From NCBI GenBank assembly GCA_002508315.1, contig DAHE01000013.1:9283-15910 (forward strand): a DNA stretch of 6,628 nucleotides, written 5' to 3'. Of the stretch, positions 1-6,109 are shown in pieces. The notes under the pieces were generated by a model. The model was not told the DNA's origin. It saw only the letters and a list, made by a program, of their open reading frames with translations, and ran no database searches. A program made the translations under genes and the position numbers. Numbering within the stretch: position 1 is the stretch's first letter; every line of letters begins with the position of its first letter. Source of the DNA: Thermocladium sp. UBA166 (GTDB taxonomy: Archaea; Thermoproteota; Thermoprotei; Thermoproteales; Thermocladiaceae).

Positions 1-722
1 GCGACGCTCGCCTCGTCCTCTATCCCAGCGTGGGGGTCGAACTCGTTTGTCTCCCTGTTGGCTATCACAGCCATAATGGCGCCCGCCCTCAACCCATACA
101 CGTTGGCCACGGTCAAAACTATGCTCGCCTCCATCTCCAGGTTAACCACGTTGAGGCCCCGCAGCCTACCCAGTAGCTCCGCGCCGCCGGGGGGGAGGTA
201 CCCATTAAAGCCAGGCCTGCCCTGCCCAACGTAGAAGGTATCCGTGGTGGCCGTCAACCCGACGTGGTACTTAACCCCGAGGGACTCCGCCGCCAGCACC
301 AACGCGTTCAACACGTCCGGGTGGGGGGCGGCGGGGTAGCCCAGCGGCGCGTAGTTTGAACTGGCCCCGTCCAGCCTGTAGGCCCCCCTCGTAATTACTA
401 GGTCCCCCACCTTTACGGATGCCCACAGGGAGCCCGTGGTTCCCACGCGGATTATGGTCCTGGCCCCAATCATGGCCAGCTCATCCATTGCTATCGAGGC
501 GGCGGGGCCGCCTATCCCGGACGACGTGGCCGTTACTGGCGCTCCCCTGTAGGTGCCTAGGTACGTCCTGTACTCCCTGGATTCATTCCTCTCAGTCACT
601 TCATCCCACTTGGATGCTATCAGCGGCACCCTGTCGGGGTCGCCGGGAAGCAGTACGTAGGGATTCACCCTGGAGGCCCTGAGGTGGTATATCCTGCCCT
701 CCACTGATGGTCTCACTGCCAT
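1..722 (-). CDS. udp: Uridine phosphorylase (nucleoside phosphorylase family), 3' end outside window
   Basis: Reversible phosphorolysis of uridine to uracil and ribose-1-phosphate, a cytoplasmic step of pyrimidine salvage. Reading from ATG at 722 gives 240 residues before the window edge; E. coli Udp has about 253, so only a short C-terminal piece is missing. Visible family features are the phosphate-binding LPGDPDR (25-31), R49, SSGIGGP (67-73), RVGTTGS (92-98) with R92 and T95, TDTFYVGQGR (160-169) and the ribose-binding NLEMEA (194-199). Q167 and R169 correspond to the Gln-Arg pair that recognises uracil in E. coli Udp, and R223 is also kept, which favours uridine over purine nucleosides. 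The gene begins 22 nt after the stop of the upstream coiled-coil gene. No Shine-Dalgarno precedes the ATG, but a TATA-like box lies about 24 nt upstream, so it is probably leaderless. Family is very secure; exact substrate range is inferred. Confidence 0.93.
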   Translation of the reverse strand, partial: MAVRPSVEGRIYHLRASRVNPYVLLPGDPDRVPLIASKWDEVTERNESREYRTYLGTYRGAPVTATSSGIGGPAASIAMDELAMIGARTIIRVGTTGSLWASVKVGDLVITRGAYRLDGASSNYAPLGYPAAPHPDVLNALVLAAESLGVKYHVGLTATTDTFYVGQGRPGFNGYLPPGGAELLGRLRGLNVVNLEMEASIVLTVANVYGLRAGAIMAVIANRETNEFDPHAGIEDEASV

Positions 723-740
723 GAGGTGAGGAAACAGGGC

Positions 741-751
741 CGGTTTAAAGC
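741..751 (-). promoter_or_regulatory. TATA-like promoter for udp, overlapping the upstream stop codon
   Basis: On the minus strand the sequence reads CTTTAAACCG, centred about 24-25 nt before the udp ATG at 722. This is the usual archaeal TATA-to-start distance for a leaderless transcript. The TAA inside the box is also the stop codon of the preceding coiled-coil gene (747-745). No Shine-Dalgarno lies before the ATG. Read-through from upstream is also possible. Confidence 0.5.
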
Positions 752-1353
752 TGTGCAGACCCGTCCTTCTTCTTCTCTTCCTCCTCATCGCCGTCGGACG
801 GGGCTTCCCTCAACATTGAGAATGCCTGAACCGCCTTCCTCAGCATCTCCGCCTCCCTCTTCAGCCGGCGGTAGACCTCATCCGATAACTCGCTGCGGGC
901 CTTGGCGTCCTCCACCTCCTTCAGCATGTTGTCTATCTGCTCCAGGGATGTCTTGGTTATGTCAATGGATCTCAACCAGTGATCCGTGACCAGGGAGGAC
1001 AGTTCCTCCAGCTTGGAGGATAGGTCCTCGTAGGTCTTGGATAGGGAGGTCATTATCTCATTCAACTCTGCGGAGGACTTGGCGAACGCGTCCTCATCTA
1101 TCAATCCAATATCCTTCTGGGCAGCCAGCAGCTCCATCTGCTTCCTGAGCTCATCTATCTCCCTCCTCATCTGGTCCAGCCTAGAGTGAAGCATGGCCTC
1201 GTCGAAGTCCCAATTCCTCTTTATCTTGTTAACTATGGATTGGTAAGCATTCCAGGACTCCTGTGCCCTCCTCAACTCATCGCTGTACTCCCTGTACTTG
1301 TCCTCCACTAGCCTCCTTATATCGTCGAATAGCTTGGATAGGCTCTGCATCAC
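745..1353 (-). CDS. Coiled-coil protein of unknown function, paralogue of its upstream neighbour
   Basis: I do not recognise this family. The 202-residue product is almost wholly helical and charged, with heptad-like stretches at about 1-80, 92-122 and 135-180, and a very acidic then basic tail (DGDEEEEKKKDG, 187-198). There is no signal peptide, membrane segment or Cys residue, so it is probably cytoplasmic. Residues 30-128 align without gaps to residues 102-200 of the upstream gene product; by hand I count about 24 identities in 99, including W34, Y37, the IG-ID-DA core (82-89), H125 and R128. A second matching segment, SLEQIDNMLK...LSDEVYRRLK (136-165), resembles a SHOCT-like helix pair. 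The start is either GTG 1353, giving a 4-nt GTGA overlap with the upstream stop, or ATG 1350. A purine-rich ribosome site at 1360-1365 serves either. Translational coupling suggests the two proteins act together, perhaps as a hetero-oligomer (inference). Confidence 0.85.
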   Translation of the reverse strand: MMQSLSKLFDDIRRLVEDKYREYSDELRRAQESWNAYQSIVNKIKRNWDFDEAMLHSRLDQMRREIDELRKQMELLAAQKDIGLIDEDAFAKSSAELNEIMTSLSKTYEDLSSKLEELSSLVTDHWLRSIDITKTSLEQIDNMLKEVEDAKARSELSDEVYRRLKREAEMLRKAVQAFSMLREAPSDGDEEEEKKKDGSAQL

Positions 1354-2102
1354 GATGATCCTCCCTGCACCAGCTTCTCAAGGTCTCCCTTAAGCTTCTC
1401 GTAAATGTCCCTGGATATCTTGCCGCTCTTCAGCAAGTCATCGAGCTTAGCGAGGGACATGCGTATTCTGGCGGACTCGGGGGATTCCGACGTGGTTATC
1501 ACCCTCCTGTAGTGATTCATGACCCTATTGCTCAAGTCCCCGTACCTGTCCTTGAAGTCCCTCAACTGGCCGTCCAGCTTGTCCAGCTTTCGCCCCAGCT
1601 CATCCTTCAACTTCGAGTAGGCGTCGGAATCTATGGTGCCTATCTCCTTCCTGAGCTCCACCTCCTTCAACTCATCCCTGTACCTGGATAAGGCTGACTC
1701 GAGGAGGGATAGGTATTGGGAGATGACTGGGGACGTCTGGTCGAAGTACCCCTTCACCTTCACCGTGTACGACTCGTACTCCCTCCACCTATCCTCCACA
1801 TTGCGCACCTCCCCGCCTAGCTTGTCAATTAATGATTGAATTGAGCTTATTATGGCGTCCTCCGGATCACTCGCTGGGGGGGCTTGGGTAACTACTGTTA
1901 TGGGCTTGACCTCAGGCTTCCTCTCCTGCGGCTGTGGCTGCGGCTGCGGCTGTGGTTGGGCCCTTGATTGAGCTATGTAGACTGGACAGGAGTAGTAATC
2001 GCCGAGGCAGTACCAATTAAATGGATTCACCTGCTTATTGGTGTACCCACATATAAAGCCTCCTGCACCTCGCTTAAGCGCTGGACACGTGCTTGCACTC
2101 AT
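1350..2102 (-). CDS. Cys4 module - Pro/Gln linker - coiled-coil protein of unknown function
   Basis: I do not recognise this as a named family. The 250-residue product has three parts. Residues 1-42 hold four Cys spaced C6-x11-C18-x13-C32-x6-C39, with CP at both ends and WYCLGDYYSCPVY at 30-42; this could bind zinc or an Fe-S cluster (inference). Residues 43-80 form a disordered-looking linker with five Pro-Gln units (50-59). Residues 85-246 are charged and helical, with the core EIGTIDSDAY (153-162) and a C-terminal LLKSGKISRDIYEKLKGDLE (223-242) that resembles a SHOCT-type helix pair. The helical part is paralogous to the next gene downstream. No signal peptide or membrane segment is present. 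The ATG at 2102 lies about 26 nt after a good TATA box, supporting this start and a leaderless mRNA. The stop overlaps the next start by 4 nt. The layout suggests a metal-binding head tethered to an oligomerising stalk. Confidence 0.87.
   Translation of the reverse strand: MSASTCPALKRGAGGFICGYTNKQVNPFNWYCLGDYYSCPVYIAQSRAQPQPQPQPQPQERKPEVKPITVVTQAPPASDPEDAIISSIQSLIDKLGGEVRNVEDRWREYESYTVKVKGYFDQTSPVISQYLSLLESALSRYRDELKEVELRKEIGTIDSDAYSKLKDELGRKLDKLDGQLRDFKDRYGDLSNRVMNHYRRVITTSESPESARIRMSLAKLDDLLKSGKISRDIYEKLKGDLEKLVQGGSS
1360..1365 (-). promoter_or_regulatory. Shine-Dalgarno site of the second coiled-coil gene
   Basis: GGGAGG followed by ATC on the minus strand lies 6 nt before GTG 1353 and 9 nt before ATG 1350, inside the 3' end of the upstream gene. 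It matches the archaeal 16S 3' end and marks this as an internal operon cistron, unlike the leaderless genes around it. It does not decide between the two starts. Confidence 0.6.
1926..1955 (-). repeat. Pro-Gln dipeptide repeat (five units)
   Basis: Five consecutive CCN-CAG codon pairs encode Pro-Gln x5 (residues 50-59) between the Cys module and the coiled coil. The third base of the Pro codon varies (CCG/CCA), so the tract is not a perfect DNA microsatellite. It probably acts as an extended flexible linker. Confidence 0.9.
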
Positions 2103-2122
2103 GAAACTTGCGGGCTACTCTC

Positions 2123-2136
2123 TCTTTTATAGTTTT
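2123..2136 (-). promoter_or_regulatory. TATA-box promoter of the Cys4/coiled-coil gene pair
   Basis: The minus strand reads AAAACTATAAAAGA, with TATAAAA centred near 2128, about 26 nt before the ATG at 2102. That places the predicted transcript start at or beside the start codon, so the mRNA should be leaderless. The preceding A-run is compatible with a BRE. The box sits in the 46-nt gap after the nucleotidyltransferase stop, so the coiled-coil pair can be expressed independently of the upstream pair. Confidence 0.72.
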
Positions 2137-2148
2137 TGATTCTAAATA

Positions 2149-2880
2149 TTATACATTATTCCCCAGACGCGTCGGCGCGTTGCTGAAAGCCCCCAAGCCC
2201 TGCTCCAACAGGCCCAGGTAGTCATCCACAGTCCCCACGTCTTTCTTAACGCCTCTCGCCTCGTACCCCCCCACCCTGTACCCCTTGCTGAGCAGCAGGT
2301 TTACGAAGTCGTTCATATCCATGAATGAATCGGGAAGCTCCTGTATAGCCCTACCCCCGATCACGTAGTTGCCCGCCGATATTGATAACTCAAGCATCGG
2401 CTTCTCCCTCCACTTTATTAACTCGCCCGACTCGCCGAAATCCAGCACGCCGAACCTAATGGGTTGCCTCAGCTTCGTCGTCATTATGGTCATGTCCCAC
2501 CCCCCAGAGACGTGGCTATCCAACAATCCCCTGAACCCCTCATCGATCACTATATCGCCGTTAGCCACCACGACTAAATCCTCGTCGCCGACCACCCCCT
2601 TGAGGAAGCCCAAGTGGCCCGCCGTTCCCATCAACCTATCGTGCACCACTATGCCCACATCCAGCCCCAGCGCCCTTCCCATGGATTTAACCGCCGGTAT
2701 TGCAAGGTCCGCCATGTAGTGGAGAACCACGTATACCTTGGCGCTCACCTCGGCCAGCTTCCTCATGGAGCCCAGCATCACCGGCCCATCGGGGGTGGGC
2801 AGAAGCGGCTTGGGGATGCTCAAGGTCAACGGCCTAAGCCTCTCGCCGAGCCCAGCGGCCAGCACGACGCCGTAAATCAT
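2149..2880 (-). CDS. Sugar-phosphate nucleotidyltransferase (NDP-sugar pyrophosphorylase)
   Basis: Joins an NTP and a sugar-1-phosphate to give an NDP-sugar and pyrophosphate, supplying activated sugars for glycan or glycolipid synthesis in the cytoplasm. The 243-residue product carries the family signature LAAGLGERLRPLT (7-19) with K24-P25, then GTAG (85-88), the metal-binding NGD (107-109), REKP (158-161), SAGNYVIGG (168-176) and DVGTVDDY (214-221), where D214 should be the second metal ligand. It is a catalytic domain only: the C-terminal left-handed beta-helix of GlmU-type and long GDP-mannose enzymes is absent. Nucleotide and sugar specificity (dTTP, UTP or GTP; glucose, mannose or other) cannot be told from these motifs. 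Its ATG overlaps the stop of the Cys-rich gene by 4 nt (ATGA), so the two are translationally coupled. No clear poly-T terminator follows on this strand. Confidence 0.9.
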   Translation of the reverse strand: MIYGVVLAAGLGERLRPLTLSIPKPLLPTPDGPVMLGSMRKLAEVSAKVYVVLHYMADLAIPAVKSMGRALGLDVGIVVHDRLMGTAGHLGFLKGVVGDEDLVVVANGDIVIDEGFRGLLDSHVSGGWDMTIMTTKLRQPIRFGVLDFGESGELIKWREKPMLELSISAGNYVIGGRAIQELPDSFMDMNDFVNLLLSKGYRVGGYEARGVKKDVGTVDDYLGLLEQGLGAFSNAPTRLGNNV

Positions 2881-3209
2881 ATGTAATCATCCATTCCCAT
2901 CTTCTTGAGGTGGCTCTTCACCTTGGAGTACTGCTTATCCATGTCCTTGGCCTCCTTGATTAGGTCCATTGTCTTGGGTCTCTCCCGCTCCAGCAAGCAC
3001 CTGCCCCTGGGATCCATCACGTGCGCGTTGCAGAGGGAGTACTGACACTTATACCCAATGCACGGCCCATAACCCCCGTTGGGTTCCTTGGCGAGGAGGC
3101 ACATCGAGATCAACTCACTCCCTCTCCTCACCACCTTCAACGCATGCTGGGCGCATGAGAAGTACTGACACTTATACCCAATGCACATGTTATAGGTCCT
3201 GGACGACAC
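2877..3209 (-). CDS. Small Cys-rich protein with duplicated C-x4-C-x4-C-x2-H module
   Basis: Unrecognised 110-residue protein. It contains two near-identical modules: C9-IGYK-C14-QYFS-C19-AQ-H22 with C37-L-L after it, and C50-IGYK-C55-QYSL-C60-NA-H63 with C71-L-L. They are exactly 41 residues apart. Four Cys plus one His per module point to metal binding, zinc or an Fe-S cluster (inference). The tail (74-110) is Cys-free, charged and helical. There is no signal peptide or membrane segment. The start chosen is GTG 3209; ATG 3188 would remove seven residues and keep every Cys, so it cannot be excluded. A TATTTAAA box lies upstream. The stop overlaps the nucleotidyltransferase start by 4 nt, hinting at a partner or regulator of that enzyme. 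The motif CLGDYYSC in the protein two genes downstream resembles the CIGYKCQYFSC motif here, but the match is too short to prove kinship. Confidence 0.85.
   Translation of the reverse strand: MSSRTYNMCIGYKCQYFSCAQHALKVVRRGSELISMCLLAKEPNGGYGPCIGYKCQYSLCNAHVMDPRGRCLLERERPKTMDLIKEAKDMDKQYSKVKSHLKKMGMDDYI
3038..3063 (-). repeat. 26-bp exact direct repeat, copy B (second Cys module)
   Basis: Identical to 3161-3186 over 26 bp and offset by 123 nt (41 codons). It encodes the CIGYKCQY segment of the second module. Identity extends through third codon positions. Confidence 0.95.
3161..3186 (-). repeat. 26-bp exact direct repeat, copy A (first Cys module)
   Basis: The partner of 3038-3063. It encodes the CIGYKCQY segment of the first module. 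The sequence on both sides diverges at once, although the protein pattern of later Cys and His residues stays in register. Confidence 0.95.
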
Positions 3210-3220
3210 GGGGAATCCCC
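3210..3220. promoter_or_regulatory. Short palindrome GGGGA-N-TCCCC before the Cys-rich gene
   Basis: Two 5-bp arms around a single base lie immediately upstream of the GTG at 3209, between the predicted transcript start and the start codon. It could be a repressor site or simply chance; a 5-bp arm is weak evidence. Confidence 0.25.
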
Positions 3221-3244
3221 GACGGCGTTTTTCCAGTTATTCAA

Positions 3245-3252
3245 TATTTAAA
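3245..3252 (-). promoter_or_regulatory. TATA box of the Cys-rich / nucleotidyltransferase pair
   Basis: The minus strand reads GTTTAAATATT around 3244-3253. Its centre is about 39 nt before GTG 3209, predicting a start of transcription near 3222 and a leader of roughly 13 nt, longer than for the other promoters here. It shares a 98-nt divergent region with the phosphodiesterase promoter. Confidence 0.55.
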
Positions 3253-3269
3253 CTTTAACCGATGAGCCC

Positions 3270-3284
3270 CGCGAAATGCTTTTA
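3270..3284 (+). promoter_or_regulatory. BRE/TATA promoter of the phosphodiesterase gene
   Basis: CGCGAAATGCTTTTA: a GCGAAA BRE-like element directly followed by an A/T-rich TATA box centred about 28 nt before ATG 3308. It closely resembles the boxes at 4039 and 6133. Confidence 0.6.
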
Positions 3285-3307
3285 CGCGGCGACGGCGTTC
3301 TCGATGC

Positions 3308-4033
3308 ATGTTGATATACGGCCACAGAGGGGCTAGGGGGCACGCGCCCGAGAATACAATACCGTCGTTCTCCCTCGCCAAGGAAATGGGAGTGGACGGC
3401 GTGGAGCTGGACGTTCATTTAACCAAGGACGGCGAGGTGGTGGTGATGCATGATGCAGCCGTGGATAGGACTACCAATGGGTCGGGCTTGATATCTCGGA
3501 TGACCATGGAGGAGGTGAGAAGACTGGATGCCGGCGTTAAATTCGGGGAGAAGTGGGCAGGGACGCGCGTGCCTACGCTGGGCGAGGTGTTCTCCTCAAT
3601 AGGGCGAGGAATTAAGTATAAGGTGGAGATAAAGCGGGGAAGCGATTTCTACCCAGGCATAGAGGAGAAGGTGTTGGACATAATAAGGAAGCACGGAGTT
3701 GATGCTCAAGTAATTTCATTCGACTTCGACGCGCTGGAGAGGGTGCGGGAGCTGGACGGCGGGGTGGAGCTGGGCTTGATATTCGTGGGCCGCATACGGT
3801 GGTTCATAGAGCCAGCCCGCAGGCTGGAGGCGCAATGGCTTCACGCGTCGCATGAATTGATTGACGGGAGGGGAATAGCGGAGGCCCATTCCATGGGCTT
3901 GAAGGTGGGGGCGTGGACCGTTAATGACGCCGAGGCCGCCGTCGCGTTGGCGGGGATGGGTGTTGACGACATAACAAGCGACTACCCTGATTCCGTGATT
4001 GCGGCCATAAGGAGGGCTGGGAAAAGCCATTAA
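3308..4033 (+). CDS. Glycerophosphodiester phosphodiesterase (GDPD/UgpQ type)
   Basis: Hydrolyses glycerophosphodiesters to glycerol phosphate and an alcohol, recycling lipid head groups. The 241-residue product is a complete GDPD TIM-barrel of the short cytoplasmic type. Seen in order: GHRGARGHAPENT (5-17) with catalytic H6 and R7, metal ligands E33 and D35 in VELDVHLTKDG, second catalytic H48-D49, the metal and charge pair E107/K109 in KVEIK, WTVND (203-207) and TSDYPD (223-228). No signal peptide or transmembrane segment is present. The start at 3308 is preferred because the HRG motif must lie at the extreme N-terminus and a TATA box stands 28 nt upstream; the ATG at 3304 is in another frame. 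In archaea the natural substrate may be derived from ether lipids with sn-glycerol-1-phosphate backbones, which the sequence cannot show. It has its own promoter and the next gene has another, so it is probably monocistronic. Confidence 0.94.
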   Translation: MLIYGHRGARGHAPENTIPSFSLAKEMGVDGVELDVHLTKDGEVVVMHDAAVDRTTNGSGLISRMTMEEVRRLDAGVKFGEKWAGTRVPTLGEVFSSIGRGIKYKVEIKRGSDFYPGIEEKVLDIIRKHGVDAQVISFDFDALERVRELDGGVELGLIFVGRIRWFIEPARRLEAQWLHASHELIDGRGIAEAHSMGLKVGAWTVNDAEAAVALAGMGVDDITSDYPDSVIAAIRRAGKSH

Positions 4034-4038
4034 CTGTG

Positions 4039-4054
4039 GCGAAAAGTTTTAATA
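4039..4054 (+). promoter_or_regulatory. BRE/TATA promoter of the surface-protein gene
   Basis: GCGAAAAGTTTTAATA begins six nt after the phosphodiesterase stop. The TATA part is centred about 27 nt before ATG 4077, so the transcript should have almost no leader. This is the strongest-looking of the plus-strand promoters. Confidence 0.72.
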
Positions 4055-4076
4055 CAGTAGATATCGATTTCGATTC

Positions 4077-6077
4077 ATGAATGGATACAAAATACTACTA
4101 TTATCAATATTAACGCTGATCACAGCCATCACAGTGCAAGCGGAGGCCGCCTACGTCGTGGCCCACCCCACCCTCATGGCGCCCGGGGAGACTGGGGTAC
4201 CATTAACGCTCACCATAATAAACAACGAGGAGTACCCCATGCTCAACGTGACGATTAAGCCGATATACACGTTCCCATTCGGGCAGTACAGCACCATCAA
4301 TAGAACCAATATAACAATACCTGTAATACCCGCCGGATCCTCCGTCAACGTAACGCTGCTGATCGACATTAACCCTAGGGCGGTTGATGGGATATACGTC
4401 ATGCGGATAAGGCTGTACTACTCCATTCCAAACCCCAAGCTTCAATCCATTTCCACGCAATCAACGCTTCCCCAGTCGATTAGGAACGCCACTCTCCTCA
4501 ACGCGTCGAAGGCATTACAGCCCTATATCCACTTGAACTCCACCGTCAATACGACCGTGCCTGTGCTCGGCTACGTGAGAATAGGGGCCAACACGCCGTT
4601 CTGGGGATCCACCTCATCCCCAATACAAGTCTCCCCAGGCATTGGCGTGGTGCCTCTTGTAATTCCCCTAATAAACACGGGCAATGTGGCGGCGAGCAAC
4701 GCGACCGCCTACATACGCGTCGGCGATGGGTTGGCGGCGATGTCCAATAAGACGACGATAGGCTACATGCCGCCCGGCGTGCCCGTGTACGCCGTCTTCC
4801 TGATAAACGTGACGAGCAAGGCCGTGGGAGGCGCCGTGAGCGGTTCAATAACTGTTAAGTACTTCGCCAATTCCACGCAGGAGAATGAGGTGGTGATACC
4901 AATAACGGGCAGGCCCGTGTTGGTGGCTCAAGGCGCTGTGTGGGGATCCCCGCAGAGCCCCATAACGGTGGGGCCGGGGTACGGCGTGGTACCTCTTGTG
5001 ATCCCCATAATAGACACGGGCAATGCGGCCGTCACCAACGTCTCGGCCAAAATAATGCTCCCCCCTGGATTAACGCCTCTCTACTCCTCGACGCCTGTGG
5101 GGAGCCTTGCTCCGGGCATACCCAACTATGCCGTGTTCATGGTTAACGTGAGCAACGTGGAGCCGGGCACGTACTACGCGTACCTTAGCCTCGACTTCAA
5201 CGGTGGGAACGCCTCGGCAAGCGTGCCCATCGTCGTATCCGGGTCCCCTGACGTTGTGGTTCAATCCTACTACACAGACCCGCCCAATCTATTCCCCGGC
5301 TACCCCGCCGCGCAGTTGGTGGTGTACCTAGCCGACGTTGGCACCTCAATAGCCAGGAACGTGAAGGTGGAGCTGGCGGGAAATGACCACGTCAAGGTCA
5401 TCGCGCCATCCAACGGCGTCGTTAATGTGGGCAACCTGCCCGTGGGGACTCCCGTCCCCATAAACTTCGTCATATCCACCAGCGATTATCTGTACGCGGA
5501 GACCAAGGCGAACCTGACTCTGTACGTGAATGGAACGGGCTTCTCGCGCAAGTACGTGATACCGCTTACCGTGAAGCCCAAGGCATTGCTGGAGATAACC
5601 AATGTCACGGGCTCCCTTACAGCTGGGGCCAGCGATGTGCCTCTCTACATAAGCATAACCAACATGGGCAACATAACGGCCAGGAACGTTGAGGTGGTGT
5701 TGAATGGGCAGGGCGTACTGCAGCCGTACGTGAGCAGCAGCAATCCCCTCAGCGCGTTGACGGCGGGGAGGTTGGAGGTGGGGGACCTGGAGCCGGGCCA
5801 GAGCATTCAAGTGGTGTTCATGGTGGACGCCGAGAGCGGCGTGAGCCCGGGTAACTATAAGGTGACGCTCACCATGCTGTGGAACCAGAGCGGTTCGTTG
5901 ATTCCCTTCATCCAGAACGTGCCCCTAACCGTCAAGATACAGCCATCGCTGGGGCAATCCGTCGCCAACCTACTCGTCCCGAGGAGCATCGCCTCCATAA
6001 TGTTCTACGTGGTGGTGATACTGGTGATAGCCCTAATAGTGGTGGCGATCAGGGCGAGGGCCAGGCGGCCCGCGTGA
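4077..6077 (+). CDS. Secreted, membrane-anchored surface protein with tandem Ig-like (CARDB/NEW3, COG1361-like) domains
   Basis: A 666-residue cell-surface protein. It has a signal peptide (K5, hydrophobic 6-20, likely cleavage after A22 or A25) and a single C-terminal membrane helix (about 638-658) followed by a short Arg-rich tail (RARARRPA), so the bulk faces outside. Between them lie about five beta-rich domains, beginning near residues 26, 165, 280, 392 and 503. Most contain the hallmark 'N-G-N-(I/V)-x-A-x-N-(V/A)' and end with an 'L-x-P-G-x-x-x-x-x-x-F' strand, as in CARDB/NEW3 domains of archaeal S-layer-like proteins. Domains 2 and 3 are closest: WGS at 176 and 289, and GVVPLVIP at 190 and 303, period 113 residues. 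I count 20 N-x-S/T sequons, suggesting heavy N-glycosylation. Function is likely structural or adhesive; there is no catalytic motif. The start is supported by the TATA box and signal peptide. A T-run terminator follows. Confidence 0.87.
   Translation: MNGYKILLLSILTLITAITVQAEAAYVVAHPTLMAPGETGVPLTLTIINNEEYPMLNVTIKPIYTFPFGQYSTINRTNITIPVIPAGSSVNVTLLIDINPRAVDGIYVMRIRLYYSIPNPKLQSISTQSTLPQSIRNATLLNASKALQPYIHLNSTVNTTVPVLGYVRIGANTPFWGSTSSPIQVSPGIGVVPLVIPLINTGNVAASNATAYIRVGDGLAAMSNKTTIGYMPPGVPVYAVFLINVTSKAVGGAVSGSITVKYFANSTQENEVVIPITGRPVLVAQGAVWGSPQSPITVGPGYGVVPLVIPIIDTGNAAVTNVSAKIMLPPGLTPLYSSTPVGSLAPGIPNYAVFMVNVSNVEPGTYYAYLSLDFNGGNASASVPIVVSGSPDVVVQSYYTDPPNLFPGYPAAQLVVYLADVGTSIARNVKVELAGNDHVKVIAPSNGVVNVGNLPVGTPVPINFVISTSDYLYAETKANLTLYVNGTGFSRKYVIPLTVKPKALLEITNVTGSLTAGASDVPLYISITNMGNITARNVEVVLNGQGVLQPYVSSSNPLSALTAGRLEVGDLEPGQSIQVVFMVDAESGVSPGNYKVTLTMLWNQSGSLIPFIQNVPLTVKIQPSLGQSVANLLVPRSIASIMFYVVVILVIALIVVAIRARARRPA
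4644..4686 (+). repeat. Internal repeat of the surface-protein gene, copy 1
   Basis: This 43-nt segment encodes GVVPLVIPLINTGN (190-203) and differs at only five positions from 4983-5025, by hand count. It is the best conserved part of a domain duplication 339 nt apart. Confidence 0.85.
4983..5025 (+). repeat. Internal repeat of the surface-protein gene, copy 2
   Basis: Encodes GVVPLVIPIIDTGN (303-316) and partners 4644-4686. The TGGGGATCC coding for Trp-Gly-Ser is also shared upstream, at 4602 and 4941. Confidence 0.85.
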
Positions 6078-6109
6078 TGGCTGGAAGGGACCTTTGGGAT
6101 GCATCTTAG

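Noticed and set aside
419..989. Two 87-codon open frames on the plus strand (419-682, 726-989)
   Set aside because: They lie antisense to uridine phosphorylase and the coiled-coil gene, are rich in Pro/Ser/Arg and resemble no family.
745..2102. ESCRT-III/CdvB-like or SMC-like identity for the coiled-coil pair
   Set aside because: Helical and charged composition is compatible, but I see no MIM motif, Walker motifs or recognisable Snf7 pattern, so naming such a function would be a guess.
2369..2886. Plus-strand open frames opposite the nucleotidyltransferase
   Set aside because: The minus strand has a complete set of catalytic motifs; the plus frames are low-complexity mirror frames without promoter or ribosome site.
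3038..3186. CRISPR-like array from the 26-bp repeats
   Set aside because: Only two copies, inside a coding frame and in codon register (123 nt); they encode a duplicated protein motif.
3716..4030. 104-codon minus-strand open frame opposite the phosphodiesterase
   Set aside because: Antisense to the conserved C-terminal half of the phosphodiesterase, no family resemblance.
5346..5810. 154-codon minus-strand open frame inside the surface-protein gene
   Set aside because: His/Arg/Gln-rich shadow of a well-supported secreted protein; long antisense frames are common in G+C-rich coding DNA.
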